A stretch of DNA of 64,000 nt from Massilia sp. (lineage in GTDB: Bacteria > Pseudomonadota > Gammaproteobacteria > Burkholderiales > Burkholderiaceae_D): contig JANYGW010000072.1 in assembly GCA_025359245.1 (NCBI GenBank), positions 1 through 64,000 on the forward strand, written 5' to 3'. The position numbers and the translations under genes are program-made. Below, in pieces: positions 17,852 to 26,178 of the stretch. The number at the start of each line of letters is the position of its first letter. Within the stretch, counting starts at the first letter, position 1. A model generated the notes under the pieces. It made no database searches, had not been told where the DNA came from, and saw nothing but the letters and a program-made list of their open reading frames with translations.

Positions 17852-18519
17852 TTATGCTGCCCGTTTTTCCTGATTTTGCTCACTCGTCCAGCGTTCTAGG
17901 TACTGGATTGGTGATTGGTAGCCAAGCGTTGAATGCTGCCGCTTGCGATTATAAAAGACTTCGATATATTCGAAACTTGCTGCCTTCATTTCAGCATGCG
18001 TAGCGTAACGCAAGCCATGGTAGCGTTCTTTCTTGAAGCTGTTGAACCAGCTCTCTGTCGGGGCGTTGTCCCAGCAGTTTCCTTTCCGGCTCATCGAACA
18101 CGTCATGCCAAACTCCTTGAGCTTGTCCTGAAACGCATGGCTGGCGTACTGGCTGCCACGGTCCGAGTGGTGCATGACGCCTGGTGCTGGCCGGCGGCGG
18201 AACCATGCCATCGTCAGCGCGTCCGTCACGATGTCACTCGTCATGCGCGGCTTAAGCGACCAGCCGATCACCTCGCGGTTGAACAGGTCGAGCACGATGG
18301 CCAAGTAGAGCCAGCCCTCGTCAGTCCACAGATACGTAATATCGGACGTCCAGACCTGATTGGGCGCGGCCGGCGTAAAGTTCCTCGCCAGCAGGTTCTC
18401 TGCTACCGGCAAGCCATGTTTCGAATCCGTGGTGACCTTGTAGCGCCGCTTGTGACGCGCACGGATGCTGTTCTCGCGCATGAGTCGCTCGACGCGCTCC
18501 TTGCCTGCTGTGAAGCCGC
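17852..18519 (-). pseudogene. Outer IS3 transposase orfB, 3' part (DDE domain)
   Basis: Contains the rve/DDE integrase core: Asp in WTSDITYLW, Asp in HHSDRGSQY and Glu in NAPTESWFNS, then the C-terminal YNRKRQHSTLGYQSP motif. It is separated from its N-terminal part (20090-20312) by the inner IS. Joining 20312-20090 to 18519-17852 gives exactly 297 codons, reading RELRLRGFTAGKERVERLM across the junction, so the gene was intact before the insertion. As it stands it cannot make full-length transposase. Confidence 0.85.
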
Positions 18520-18584
18520 GCAGCGGAGCGTGTCAATCAATTTGAAACACCTGGGTTAAATTCCTGAGAGTCTAAATCTCGTTA

Positions 18585-19598
18585 TCAGGCAGCTTTTTTC
18601 TCCATGGTTGGCGGGTTGATCCAAGCTGCCGTTGGCAGCCTGTGTGGCTGCGGCAGCCGGTTCTTGAAACGATTCGGCGTGCGTGCAAAGGCGTTTTGCA
18701 GTGTGACCTGTCGTTGCCTGCGCACCTCGGCTGCGCGGCCGGTGTGGACGCTCTCCGGCGTCATCATGCCGATTCCAGAGTGCCGGTGCTCTTGGTTGTA
18801 CCAGGCGAAGAACGGCGAGCAGTGTGCCCTTGCATCGGCCAGTGAACCGAAGCGCGATGGAAAGCCTGGCTGATATTTCAACGTCTTGAACTGCGCCTCC
18901 GAGTACGGATTGTCATCGGAGATGTATGGCCGGCTGTGCGACTTGGCAATGCCCAGGTCGGCGAGCAGGGTTGCCACCGGTTTGGAGCGCATGCTGCTGC
19001 CGCGGTCAGCATGCAGGGTCAGCGTGCCGGGCCGAATTCCTTCCTTCATTGCGCTGTCGGCGATCAGTTGCTCAGCCAGCTCGGCGCTTTCGTGTTCGGC
19101 CACCATCCAGCCGACGACATAACGGCTGAAGATATCGAGGATGACGTAGAGATGGAAGCACGTGCCTCTGACTGGTCCCTTCAATTTCGTAATATCCCAA
19201 CTCCACACCTGATTCGGCGCGACGGCCAGCAGTTCCGGCTTGGCATACTCCGGATGCCGCAATTGATCGCGGCGTTCGCGCACGGCAGCACAACCTTGCA
19301 GCAAGCGGTACATCGTGCGCACCGAAGCCAGGTAGCGCCCTTCGTCGAGCAGTTGGGCATGGATCGCTGCAGGCGCGCAGTTGACGAAGCGCGGGCTGTT
19401 GAGCACATCGAGCACGAGCCTTCGCTCCAGCTGCGACAGCGCCAACGGCGGACGCCGAGATGTTGCCACGGGTGGAGATGGCAGCAAGCAAACACGGCGG
19501 GCTGCGCGATCGCGATACAAGGCACTGCGCGGCAAACGCAAGGCACGACAAGCTGCCGCCACGCCAACCTCGTCGGCCAGGCTGGTTGCTGCGGTCAT
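18585..19598 (-). CDS. Inner IS3-family transposase orfB
   Basis: 337 residues from ATG 19598 (a GTG one codon earlier is possible). The start overlaps the orfA stop (TGATG). Order of parts: N-terminal helix LPRSALYRDRA, HTH_21-like segment APAAIHAQLLDEGRYLASVR, then the DDE core with Asp in WSWDITKLKG, Asp in LHADRGSSM and Glu in DNPYSEAQFKTLKY, and the FAWYNQEHRHSGIGMMTPES tail. All catalytic residues are present. It acts with orfA, probably also as a frameshift fusion, to move the element. Confidence 0.88.
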   Translation of the reverse strand: MTAATSLADEVGVAAACRALRLPRSALYRDRAARRVCLLPSPPVATSRRPPLALSQLERRLVLDVLNSPRFVNCAPAAIHAQLLDEGRYLASVRTMYRLLQGCAAVRERRDQLRHPEYAKPELLAVAPNQVWSWDITKLKGPVRGTCFHLYVILDIFSRYVVGWMVAEHESAELAEQLIADSAMKEGIRPGTLTLHADRGSSMRSKPVATLLADLGIAKSHSRPYISDDNPYSEAQFKTLKYQPGFPSRFGSLADARAHCSPFFAWYNQEHRHSGIGMMTPESVHTGRAAEVRRQRQVTLQNAFARTPNRFKNRLPQPHRLPTAAWINPPTMEKKAA

Positions 19599-20023
19599 CA
19601 CTTCGGCTCGCCGGTAGTGTCCGACGTGCTTAGCCCCAGCAGGATGGAAAGTTTTTTTTGGACGTCAATGATCAAGTCGGCCTTGGCAAGCTTGTCGCGC
19701 AATTTTCCAACTTCCTTCTCCAGTTCGAGTACACGACGGTCCTGGGCCGCCGCCGGATTGCCCTTAGGTCCACGCTTGCGTTCGACGAGGAGCGCTTCGC
19801 CGGCGACCTGACGTTGCTTGCGCCACGTGGCCAGGTGCGACGAATAGATGCCTTCACGACGCAGCAGCGCGCCGATGTCGCCGGGCGCCACGCACGCGTC
19901 GGCATCAGCCAGGATGCGTAGTTTCTCGGCCTTGGAAAAGCTGCGCCGCTTGGCCGTTGGCACGACCTCTGGGTCTGGACGCACGTCTGCTATATTCGTA
20001 ATTTGCTGCTTTCGGTTGTGCAT
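19598..20023 (-). CDS. Inner IS3-family transposase orfA
   Basis: 141 residues. Helix-turn-helix of the IS3 orfA type (RRSFSKAEKLRILADADAC...IGALLRREGIYSSHLATWRKQR) followed by a leucine-zipper-like coiled coil (RRVLELEKEVGKLRDKLAKADLIIDVQKKL). It recognises the element's ends and ends in the overlap with orfB. It has no counterpart in the outer element, whose orfA is a different subgroup, so the two ISs are not copies of each other. Confidence 0.85.
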   Translation of the reverse strand: MHNRKQQITNIADVRPDPEVVPTAKRRSFSKAEKLRILADADACVAPGDIGALLRREGIYSSHLATWRKQRQVAGEALLVERKRGPKGNPAAAQDRRVLELEKEVGKLRDKLAKADLIIDVQKKLSILLGLSTSDTTGEPK

Positions 20024-20089
20024 ATTGGGATCCTACCGCTGTACTCTAAATTAATCGGGTAGGTGTCTCAAGTTATATTGGCACAGGGG

Positions 20090-20312
20090 GCAGCCGCAAT
20101 TCACGGATCATACGCGGGCTGCCATAAGCTCCTTTGAGTTCGGCATGTATGGCCTCAATCACCGCCAACATCTGGGCATCCGTCAGGCGCTTTCGGTCAG
20201 GTGTACCGCCACTCTTCCGCGCGCGGTAGCCGCTGATGCTGACGTCGAGAACGGAACACATTTCGTTGAGCGCAAAGGCCTTGGTGTGCGCGTCAATCCA
20301 GGCGTACTTCAC
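20090..20312 (-). pseudogene. Outer IS3 transposase orfB, 5' part
   Basis: Starts at ATG 20312 inside the outer orfA and reads the orfB N-terminal domain (MKYAWIDAHTKAFALNEMC, ISGYRARKSG, GAYGSPRMIRELR). It then runs into the inner IS. It is the missing head of the fragment at 17852-18519. Confidence 0.85.
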
Positions 20313-20616
20313 AGAACATCTCTCGCAAAGTACGCCGCTGCTTTTTTATGATTTCGTTCTCCCGCTTCAGGCGAGCCACTTCGACTCGCAATCGGGCCAA
20401 CTCCATCGCTTCCGGTGTCACCACTTTGCTGCCAGCGCCAACGAGCTTGCCCGCCGCTGCGGCTTTGATCCAATTGCGCAGCGACTGGTCGCTCAGGCCG
20501 AGTTCCTTGGCCACTACCGAGTTGGCCTCCCCTGCGCTAACCCGCTTGACGGCGTGCTCCCTGAACTCAGTAGTGAATGCCGGTTTTGGTATTTTCTTCA
20601 TTTCAATTTCTTCCAA
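20293..20616 (-). CDS. Outer IS3-family transposase orfA
   Basis: 107 residues. HTH motif KPAFTTEFREHAVKRVSAGE...LGLSDQSLRNWIKAA and a coiled-coil C-terminus (MELARLRVEVARLKRENEII). The end overlaps orfB, as usual for programmed -1 frameshifting in IS3. The frame itself is intact, but its partner orfB is broken. Confidence 0.85.
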   Translation of the reverse strand: MEEIEMKKIPKPAFTTEFREHAVKRVSAGEANSVVAKELGLSDQSLRNWIKAAAAGKLVGAGSKVVTPEAMELARLRVEVARLKRENEIIKKQRRTLREMFCEVRLD

Positions 20617-20784
20617 AGTAACGTTATTTTACGTCACCTGTGGAAGACTAAATTTCAGGGGAAGCTCAGGCCCTGTTCATCCTGTGTGAACGCCGGTAAG
20701 AAACCGCCTCAATTTGGCGGCGTTGGCTAATCGTGGCAATTTAGCCACGGTTTCGGTGGTTGTCAACAAAGATGTCGCGTCAAG

Positions 20785-21162
20785 TCATGCGGATTTTCTT
20801 AATTTTTCTGGCTGATTCCGTTCCGGATTCAGCCAGACCTCGCCCTTCAATTTCCAGTCCCGCGTAGAGCCCGTCCAGCGCTCCGGGTGCCGCTGCTTCG
20901 CCGCCTCGTAGACTTGCTTGCGATACCGTAGGATCATCGCGTCACGGCCATCGTGGCGCTGCGCAGGCGTCACGAATTTCAGGCCGCTGTGCTTGTGCTG
21001 ATGGTTGTACCAATTCACAAATGCCAGCGTCCACTGTCGCGCCTCATCGACACTGCCGAATGGTTTGCTCGGGTAGTTCGGCCGGTATTTGCAGGTCCGG
21101 AACAGTGACTCTGCGTACGCGTTGTCGTTGCTGACGCGGGGCCTGCTGAATGACGGCATGAT
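20785..21162 (-). pseudogene. IS3-family transposase orfB, C-terminal remnant
   Basis: From about 21162 the minus strand reads MPSFSRPRVSNDNAYAESLF, then FVNWYNHQHKHSGLKFVTPA and ends in a basic tail. This is the last third of an IS3 orfB including the catalytic Glu (NAYAESLF). The two Asp residues and everything upstream are absent, and the sequence changes character at 21163-21175. It differs from both other ISs here, so it is a third, older insertion. A hairpin-rich spacer (20690-20760, e.g. GTGGCAATTTAGCCAC) separates it from the outer IS. Confidence 0.75.
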
Positions 21163-21341
21163 GTCTGTCGGCACAGACCCTCAGAGCGCGCCGGCCCTCG
21201 CGTGACATGCTCGCACCGCGGGCCTGGATGAACCAATCGCGCGCGCCCTGCCATTAACGATGGCGCCTGCAGGGCGCCATGTTCAACATCCTGCCACGGT
21301 CGCTTGCGGGCCGTTGGCGAACCATGCCAGTGGAGGGCGCC

Positions 21342-21515
21342 ATGAGAATCGAACCGGACAGCTATGGCCTGCCAAATGCCGTTGCAAGAACTTGCGAATA
21401 TGCGAGACCAACCAAGGATGCAGTGCGGACCTGGCTGCGCCATGTCATCGCCAGCGGAGCGCCGCCGCCGGATATCCCGGCCATCCGGGACGCGCTGTGG
21501 AAGAGCGGAACCTGA
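21342..21515 (+). CDS. Small hypothetical protein (possible)
   Basis: 57 residues. ATG 21342 has a good GGAGG five bases upstream. The protein (MRIEPDSYGLPNAVARTCEY, then a PTKDAVRTWLRHVIASGAPPPD segment) has an amphipathic helix typical of small cytoplasmic proteins. I do not recognise it. It sits between IS debris and the secreted protein at 21673, so it may also be a remnant. Confidence 0.35.
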   Translation: MRIEPDSYGLPNAVARTCEYARPTKDAVRTWLRHVIASGAPPPDIPAIRDALWKSGT

Positions 21516-21672
21516 CTGGCGCGCCGCGTGCACCGGCGATGTCGGGCAACGATGAACCGCAAGCGCGTGAAAGCGAATCAACCGATGCAATCAACGCGCA
21601 ACAGCAGGATCTCTTCGCGACCACGTTGAATGCTCCTTTCCCGCACGGGCCAACAATTCTGTTGAGGATATG

Positions 21673-23133
21673 ATGAAAACCCTAACTCAAAGTCTTAAAC
21701 GGCGGCATCTCAATGCCGCTGTCATTTTCGCGCTCACCTGCAGTGCTGCCCTGTATGCCGGTCGCGCGCGCGCGGAGCAACCGCCGGCGCCTTGCCATTC
21801 GAACCCGCAGGCGGGCGCCGACCGCAGCGCCGTGCACCAGCGCGGCGATATCGCGCATTTGCCGGACCGCCTGCAGGACCGGCTGGAACGCATGGCCGAG
21901 CGGCCGCATACGTATCTGCCCATGCAGGCCTATGCGGAAGCCGACAAGCCTAGCCAGTTGTTCCAGTACTATTTGCTGGACTCGAACGGATTCGAGCCGA
22001 ATCCATTCACGGCGAAATTTGCTGGCATCAACGATGCCGCGGGGCTGACGGCCACGGGTGGCAACTGCGGTTTGCCAACCATCGGCGCGGCCCGCCTGGT
22101 GGTCGAACCCAAGCCCGGCCTGCCTACCGACCCGGCCAATGTCCGGGCGTTCATCGACATTTTTACCGACCTGTCGAACCTCTTTGTCATCAACAACGAG
22201 AGCGGCTGGTACGAGGGATGGATGATCCACGATGTAAGGGTGCCGCAGGTGTACGCGGCCCATCCCGGCGGGCGCGCCCGATTCGGCACCATCACGCCCG
22301 CGGACGCGGCGGCCTTGCTGGCAATGGGGGCGCATTGGAATGTGCCGGGACGTCTGTTCACGATGGATGGCTACACGCCACATTTCCCGGCCAACAGCGA
22401 TCATTTTCCCGACCGCCAGACTAACCTGCTACCGATTCAGCTGAGCATGGGCGCCCTCAACTGCATGCAGCAGACCGATTGCCACGGCTATTGGGAATTC
22501 AATTACACGACCAACTGGATCCATCCGCTTTACGAGTTGCCGTTTACTGGCGGCATCCCCGGCACTTTCGAGACGGGCAATCTGGGCGCGCTGTCGTCCT
22601 TGATTCCCGGGAGCGGGCCGTCTGGCGTCAAGAACAATGCGATCAATTACGGCGACAATCCGAATACCGCCGGGATCATGGGCGGCTCGGGTCCCCGTGA
22701 CCCGGACAAATTCGAGGCCGATGTCGACAATCAGCGCGAGCACCGGCAGCGCTTCATCCCAAGCGGCCTTGCCCTTGAAATTTACCTGGACGCCTATCTG
22801 CGGTTGGCATCGTTCGAACCCGGTACGCCATTTCCCCAGCGCCTGTTCGACGCGTATGCCGCCGAAGTCAAACGGGTCGATGCGAATGGCGACGGGGTCG
22901 TATCGGCACTGGAGGGCGATGTCGATACCGCCAGCGACGGCTTTGCCGACAACACCCGGCTGTTCCTGCCAGCCACGTCGTTCCGTCGCTTCGCCGTGAC
23001 GCGCGAAATCAATGACGGCTATCTCGCGCCGCGCTTCGCCCCCAGCCAGCGCGCATGGCTACTGACCGGCGCCGCGGTGACCGTCAGTCCGACCCAGCCG
23101 GCATCGCAGGGGCGTGACGGCGACGACCGTTGA
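21673..23133 (+). CDS. Secreted hypothetical protein with EF-hand-like motif
   Basis: 486 residues from ATG 21673 (GAGG five bases upstream; another ATG lies one codon earlier). A signal peptide is present with cleavage after ARA near residue 35. The mature part is rich in aromatic and Gly/Pro segments (YYLLDSNGFEPNPFTAKFAG, NNESGWYEGWMIHDVRVPQV, CHGYWEFNYTTNWIHPLYEL). A single loop DANGDGVVSALEGD near 412-425 has the D-x-N/D-x-D-G spacing of calcium-binding EF-hand or dockerin loops. No enzyme motif is evident. It is monocistronic and probably secreted or periplasmic. Confidence 0.7.
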   Translation: MKTLTQSLKRRHLNAAVIFALTCSAALYAGRARAEQPPAPCHSNPQAGADRSAVHQRGDIAHLPDRLQDRLERMAERPHTYLPMQAYAEADKPSQLFQYYLLDSNGFEPNPFTAKFAGINDAAGLTATGGNCGLPTIGAARLVVEPKPGLPTDPANVRAFIDIFTDLSNLFVINNESGWYEGWMIHDVRVPQVYAAHPGGRARFGTITPADAAALLAMGAHWNVPGRLFTMDGYTPHFPANSDHFPDRQTNLLPIQLSMGALNCMQQTDCHGYWEFNYTTNWIHPLYELPFTGGIPGTFETGNLGALSSLIPGSGPSGVKNNAINYGDNPNTAGIMGGSGPRDPDKFEADVDNQREHRQRFIPSGLALEIYLDAYLRLASFEPGTPFPQRLFDAYAAEVKRVDANGDGVVSALEGDVDTASDGFADNTRLFLPATSFRRFAVTREINDGYLAPRFAPSQRAWLLTGAAVTVSPTQPASQGRDGDDR

Positions 23134-23296
23134 TCGCCTCATCAAGGTCGGTGCGGCACGAAAAGTGGGCCGGGATACAGGGCCAAGTTGCGTACAACCG
23201 TTGGCGTCCACGGTGTGCGAAGGCGCTGATTTTCGCTGGCCCACATTGGCCGTCAACAAACCCATGCGCAGCCATGGCGGCAATGCCCGATCGACT

Positions 23297-23342
23297 GATG
23301 TAAATATACATCTTGTCACAATCGATACAATTCCAGTGTAGT
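23297..23342 (+). promoter_or_regulatory. Palindrome plus candidate promoter before the lipoprotein gene
   Basis: A perfect 6-bp inverted repeat GATGTA-aata-TACATC (23297-23312) is followed at once by TTGTCA (23313-23318) and, 18 bases later, TGTAGT (23337-23342). It could be an operator next to a sigma-70 promoter. The leader to the GTG at 23439 is about 90 bases. The rest of the 23134-23438 gap shows nothing else. Confidence 0.4.
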
Positions 23343-23438
23343 CTTGCTGTCGAGTTCTGGCGTTTAATACATGCCACAGCAACAATCCCGGCATGCTGTG
23401 GTCGCAAACTCGGCACGCCGCTCAACCAAGGAACCTTC

Positions 23439-23819
23439 GTGAAAATAACTAGCAAATTACTCCTCCTGAGCACGCTCGTGCTCGCCCTTGGTGCTTGCAC
23501 CACGACGGTCCGCGAGCGCGTGGTCGTGCGCAGTCCGGCATCTTCATTGGTCATCCGGCAAATGCCTGCGCCGGTGCGGGAAGATATTTCCAGGGCACCA
23601 GGGCCGGGCTATGCCTGGGTGCAGGGACACTGGGCCTGGCGGGGAGATGCATGGGCTTGGCAATCCGGACACTGGTATGCGGGCGCAGCGCGGCCCATGC
23701 CGACCCTGATCGTGGAAGAATACATCGCGCCGCCAAGCCCGGCACACTACTGGGTGCCGGGACACTGGGTCTGGCGTGGCAACGATTGGGCGTGGACCCG
23801 GGGCCACTGGCGTCGCTAG
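23439..23819 (+). CDS. YXWGXW-type repeat lipoprotein
   Basis: 126 residues from GTG 23439 (AAGGA eight bases upstream). Lipoprotein signal with Cys20 in LVLALGACTTT. The mature protein carries repeated aromatic motifs of the kind Y-x-W-V-x-G-H-W (YAWVQGHWAWRGDAWAWQSG near 60-80; YWVPGHWVWRGNDWAWTRGH near the end). Such short lipoproteins are common in beta- and gammaproteobacteria; their function is not established. It would be anchored in the envelope. A hairpin that looks like a terminator follows. Confidence 0.75.
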   Translation: MKITSKLLLLSTLVLALGACTTTVRERVVVRSPASSLVIRQMPAPVREDISRAPGPGYAWVQGHWAWRGDAWAWQSGHWYAGAARPMPTLIVEEYIAPPSPAHYWVPGHWVWRGNDWAWTRGHWRR

Positions 23820-23872
23820 AGATGCGCACGGGCTGATGCTTAGCTAAAGCTCGCAGGTCTTCCTTATCAAAC

Positions 23873-23928
23873 AAAAAAGCCGCACCCAATCCACTGCATC
23901 GCGTGTGGCGCCGGGTACGGCTTTTGAT
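23873..23928. terminator. Probable bidirectional terminator
   Basis: AAAAGCCG (23875-23882) pairs with CGGCTTTT (23918-23925), extended by ACCC/GGGT, with a run of A before and T after. It ends the lipoprotein transcript before ilvD. Confidence 0.55.
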
Positions 23929-24042
23929 TTTTAGCGGCTAGCAAACAGCGCTATCGCACTGCGCGCTTGAAGCCAAAGGGCGGCGCCCAGGCCTCGGCCG
24001 CTGCTGTGCAACGCGGCCAGGATGGCGTCGGCAAGGCTGTTT

Positions 24043-24067
24043 CTGTGATATACGACGTGAATCACAG
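24043..24067. promoter_or_regulatory. CTGTGAT-N11-ATCACAG inverted repeat upstream of ilvD
   Basis: A perfect 7-bp dyad with an 11-base centre, immediately before a TATAAA (24071-24076). The spacing equals the T-N11-A box of LysR-type regulators. It may be an operator for ilvD, but no regulator gene lies adjacent. Confidence 0.4.
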
Positions 24068-24149
24068 CGCTATAAATCATATATTGGACAACTCACGGCC
24101 CGCGCCGCACACTGATGCTCCCATTCGTTCGCTGTTTCCAGGAGATCCC

Positions 24150-26012
24150 ATGCCGGCTTACCGTTCACGCACCACCACCCACGGCCGCAACATGGCCGGC
24201 GCGCGCGCGCTGTGGCGCGCCACCGGGATGCAGGATGGCGATTTTGACAAACCGATCATCGCTGTCGTCAATTCGTTCACGCAGTTCGTGCCGGGCCACG
24301 TGCATTTGAAGGACCTCGGCCAGCTGGTGGCGCGCGAAATCGAAGCGGCCGGCGGCGTCGCCAAGGAATTCAATACGATCGCCGTCGACGACGGCATCGC
24401 GATGGGGCACGGCGGCATGCTGTACTCGCTGCCGTCGCGCGACCTGATCGCCGACTCCGTCGAATACATGGTCAACGCCCACTGCGCCGATGCGATGGTG
24501 TGCATCTCGAACTGCGACAAGATCACGCCAGGCATGCTGATGGCGGCGATGCGCCTGAATATCCCGGTGGTGTTTGTGTCCGGTGGCCCGATGGAAGCGG
24601 GCAAGGTGCTCAAGGTCGTCGACGGCAAGAAGAAAATCATCAAGCTGGACCTGGTCGATGCCATGGTCAAGGCCGCCGACAGCAGCGTCAGCGACGCCGA
24701 CGTGGCCGAGATCGAGCGCGCCGCCTGCCCAACCTGCGGTTCCTGCTCCGGCATGTTCACCGCCAATTCGATGAACTGCCTGACCGAGGCGCTGGGCTTG
24801 TCGCTGCCCGGCAATGGCACCATCCTGGCCACCCACTCGGACCGCAAGGAGTTGTTCCTGCGCGCCGGCCGCCTGATCGTCGAACTGGCCAAGCGCTACT
24901 ACGAACAGGACGACGCCACCATCCTGCCGCGTAACATCGCCACCAAGGCCGCATTCGAAAACGCGATGGCGCTCGACGTCTCGATGGGCGGCTCCACCAA
25001 CACCGTGCTGCACTTGCTGGCCGCCGCGCACGAGGCCGAGGTGGAGTTCAAGATGGCCGACATCGACCGCATCTCGCGCCTGGTGCCTTGCCTGTGCAAG
25101 GTCGCGCCGATGACCGACAAATTCCATATCGAAGACGTGCATCGCGCCGGCGGCATCAGCGCCATCCTGGGCGAGCTGGCCCGCGCCGGCCTGCTCGACA
25201 CGTCGGTCTACAGCGTGCACGCCAAGACGCTGGGCGAGGCGATCGAGCGCAACGACATCACGCGCAGCGACGACCCGGCCGTGCTCCAGATGTTCCGCGC
25301 CGCGCCCGGCGGCGTGCCGACCCAGACCGCGTTTTCGCAATCGGCGCGCTTCGAAGCGCTCGACCTCGACCGCAGCAGCGGCTGCATCCGCGACCAGCAG
25401 CACGCCTATTCGCAGGACGGCGGCCTGGCTGTCCTGTACGGCAACCTGGCTGAAAACGGCTGCATCGTGAAAACGGCGGGCGTGGACGAGAGCATCCTGA
25501 AGTTCAGCGGCAAGGCGCGCGTCTTCGAGAGCCAGGACGCGGCGGTGGAAGCGATCCTGGGCGATACGGTGCATGCGGGCGACGTCGTCATCATCCGCTA
25601 CGAAGGGCCGAAAGGCGGCCCCGGCATGCAGGAGATGCTGTATCCCACCTCGTATATCAAGTCCAAGGGACTGGGCAAGGCATGCGCGCTGTTTACGGAC
25701 GGCCGCTTCTCCGGCGGCTCGTCCGGCCTCGTGATCGGCCACGCCTCGCCGGAAGCGGCCGAGGGCGGTGCGATCGGCCTGGTGGAAGAGGGTGACATGA
25801 TCGATATCGACATTCCGTCGCGCACGATCAACCTGCGCGTCAGCAGCGAGGATCTGGCGCACCGGCGCGCCGCGATGGACGCGCGCGGCGACGCGGCATG
25901 GCAGCCGGTGAACCGCGAGCGCTACGTCTCGCAGGCGTTGCAGGCCTACGCTGCGCTGACGACCTCGGCGGACCGCGGCGCAGTGCGCGATTTATCGCAA
26001 CTGAAACGCTAG
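24150..26012 (+). CDS. ilvD: Dihydroxy-acid dehydratase
   Basis: 620 residues, normal length. ATG 24150 has AGGAG six bases upstream; the longer open frame before it is not coding-like. It dehydrates 2,3-dihydroxy-isovalerate and 2,3-dihydroxy-3-methylvalerate to the 2-keto acids of valine and isoleucine in the cytoplasm. Family signatures: [20 protein letters not shown], Cys122 in [13 protein letters not shown], and the Cys cluster [19 protein letters not shown] near 193-210 that binds the iron-sulphur cluster with Cys122. C-terminal [20 protein letters not shown] is also present. It is a single-gene unit here, not linked to other ilv genes, with a dyad upstream that could take a LysR-type regulator. 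Confidence 0.97.
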   Translation: MPAYRSRTTTHGRNMAGARALWRATGMQDGDFDKPIIAVVNSFTQFVPGHVHLKDLGQLVAREIEAAGGVAKEFNTIAVDDGIAMGHGGMLYSLPSRDLIADSVEYMVNAHCADAMVCISNCDKITPGMLMAAMRLNIPVVFVSGGPMEAGKVLKVVDGKKKIIKLDLVDAMVKAADSSVSDADVAEIERAACPTCGSCSGMFTANSMNCLTEALGLSLPGNGTILATHSDRKELFLRAGRLIVELAKRYYEQDDATILPRNIATKAAFENAMALDVSMGGSTNTVLHLLAAAHEAEVEFKMADIDRISRLVPCLCKVAPMTDKFHIEDVHRAGGISAILGELARAGLLDTSVYSVHAKTLGEAIERNDITRSDDPAVLQMFRAAPGGVPTQTAFSQSARFEALDLDRSSGCIRDQQHAYSQDGGLAVLYGNLAENGCIVKTAGVDESILKFSGKARVFESQDAAVEAILGDTVHAGDVVIIRYEGPKGGPGMQEMLYPTSYIKSKGLGKACALFTDGRFSGGSSGLVIGHASPEAAEGGAIGLVEEGDMIDIDIPSRTINLRVSSEDLAHRRAAMDARGDAAWQPVNRERYVSQALQAYAALTTSADRGAVRDLSQLKR

Positions 26013-26110
26013 GCAGCGCTACCGGCTCGGTTCGACGGCCGCGCCATTCAGACCGGTGATGACGTGCCCACCGGGGTCTGCGCGCAATAGCCAAGGACGG
26101 GCCGCGCATT

Positions 26111-26139
26111 AAAAAAGCCGGACGGTTGCCCGTCCGGCT
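26111..26139 (-). terminator. Rho-independent terminator of the 26179-27081 gene
   Basis: AGCCGGACGG (26116-26125) pairs perfectly with CCGTCCGGCT (26130-26139). On the minus strand the stem is followed by six U (26116-26111). It may also stop ilvD readthrough from the other side. Confidence 0.85.
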
Positions 26140-26178
26140 GGTCTCACACGTTGGCGCGACAGCGCGCCACTGGCGAAC

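Larger units (their letters stand above)
18520..20094. mobile_element. Inner IS3-family element inserted in the outer orfB
   Basis: About 1.56 kb. Imperfect terminal repeats: the left end (from 18525) has GTGTCAATCAATTTGAAACACC and the right end read inward from 20089 has TGTGCCAATATAACTTGAGACACC. GCAGC occurs at 18520-18524 and 20090-20094; treating it as a 5-bp target duplication restores the outer orfB frame exactly. Both transposase frames look undamaged, so this copy may be active. Confidence 0.75.
17810..20671. mobile_element. IS3-family element with 3-bp target duplication, interrupted by a second IS
   Basis: Ends: TGAGGTTCCC... at 17813 and ...GGGGAAGCTCA at 20668. The inverted repeats extend over about 35 bases with mismatches (CTGAGGTTCCC/CTGAGCTTCCCC, GTCTTCCA, CAGGTG). 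GGC flanks both sides (17810-17812 and 20669-20671), the 3-bp duplication usual for IS3 elements. Taking out the inner insertion leaves about 1.29 kb with an orfA/orfB pair, normal for the family. Confidence 0.85.

Noticed and set aside
20690-20760. Hairpins CCGCCtcaatttGGCGG and GTGGCaatttaGCCAC as terminators
   Set aside because: No U-tract follows on either strand and no gene ends there; more likely IS-flank structure.
24165-25862. Minus-strand open frame opposite ilvD
   Set aside because: Shadow of a highly conserved gene; no family similarity.
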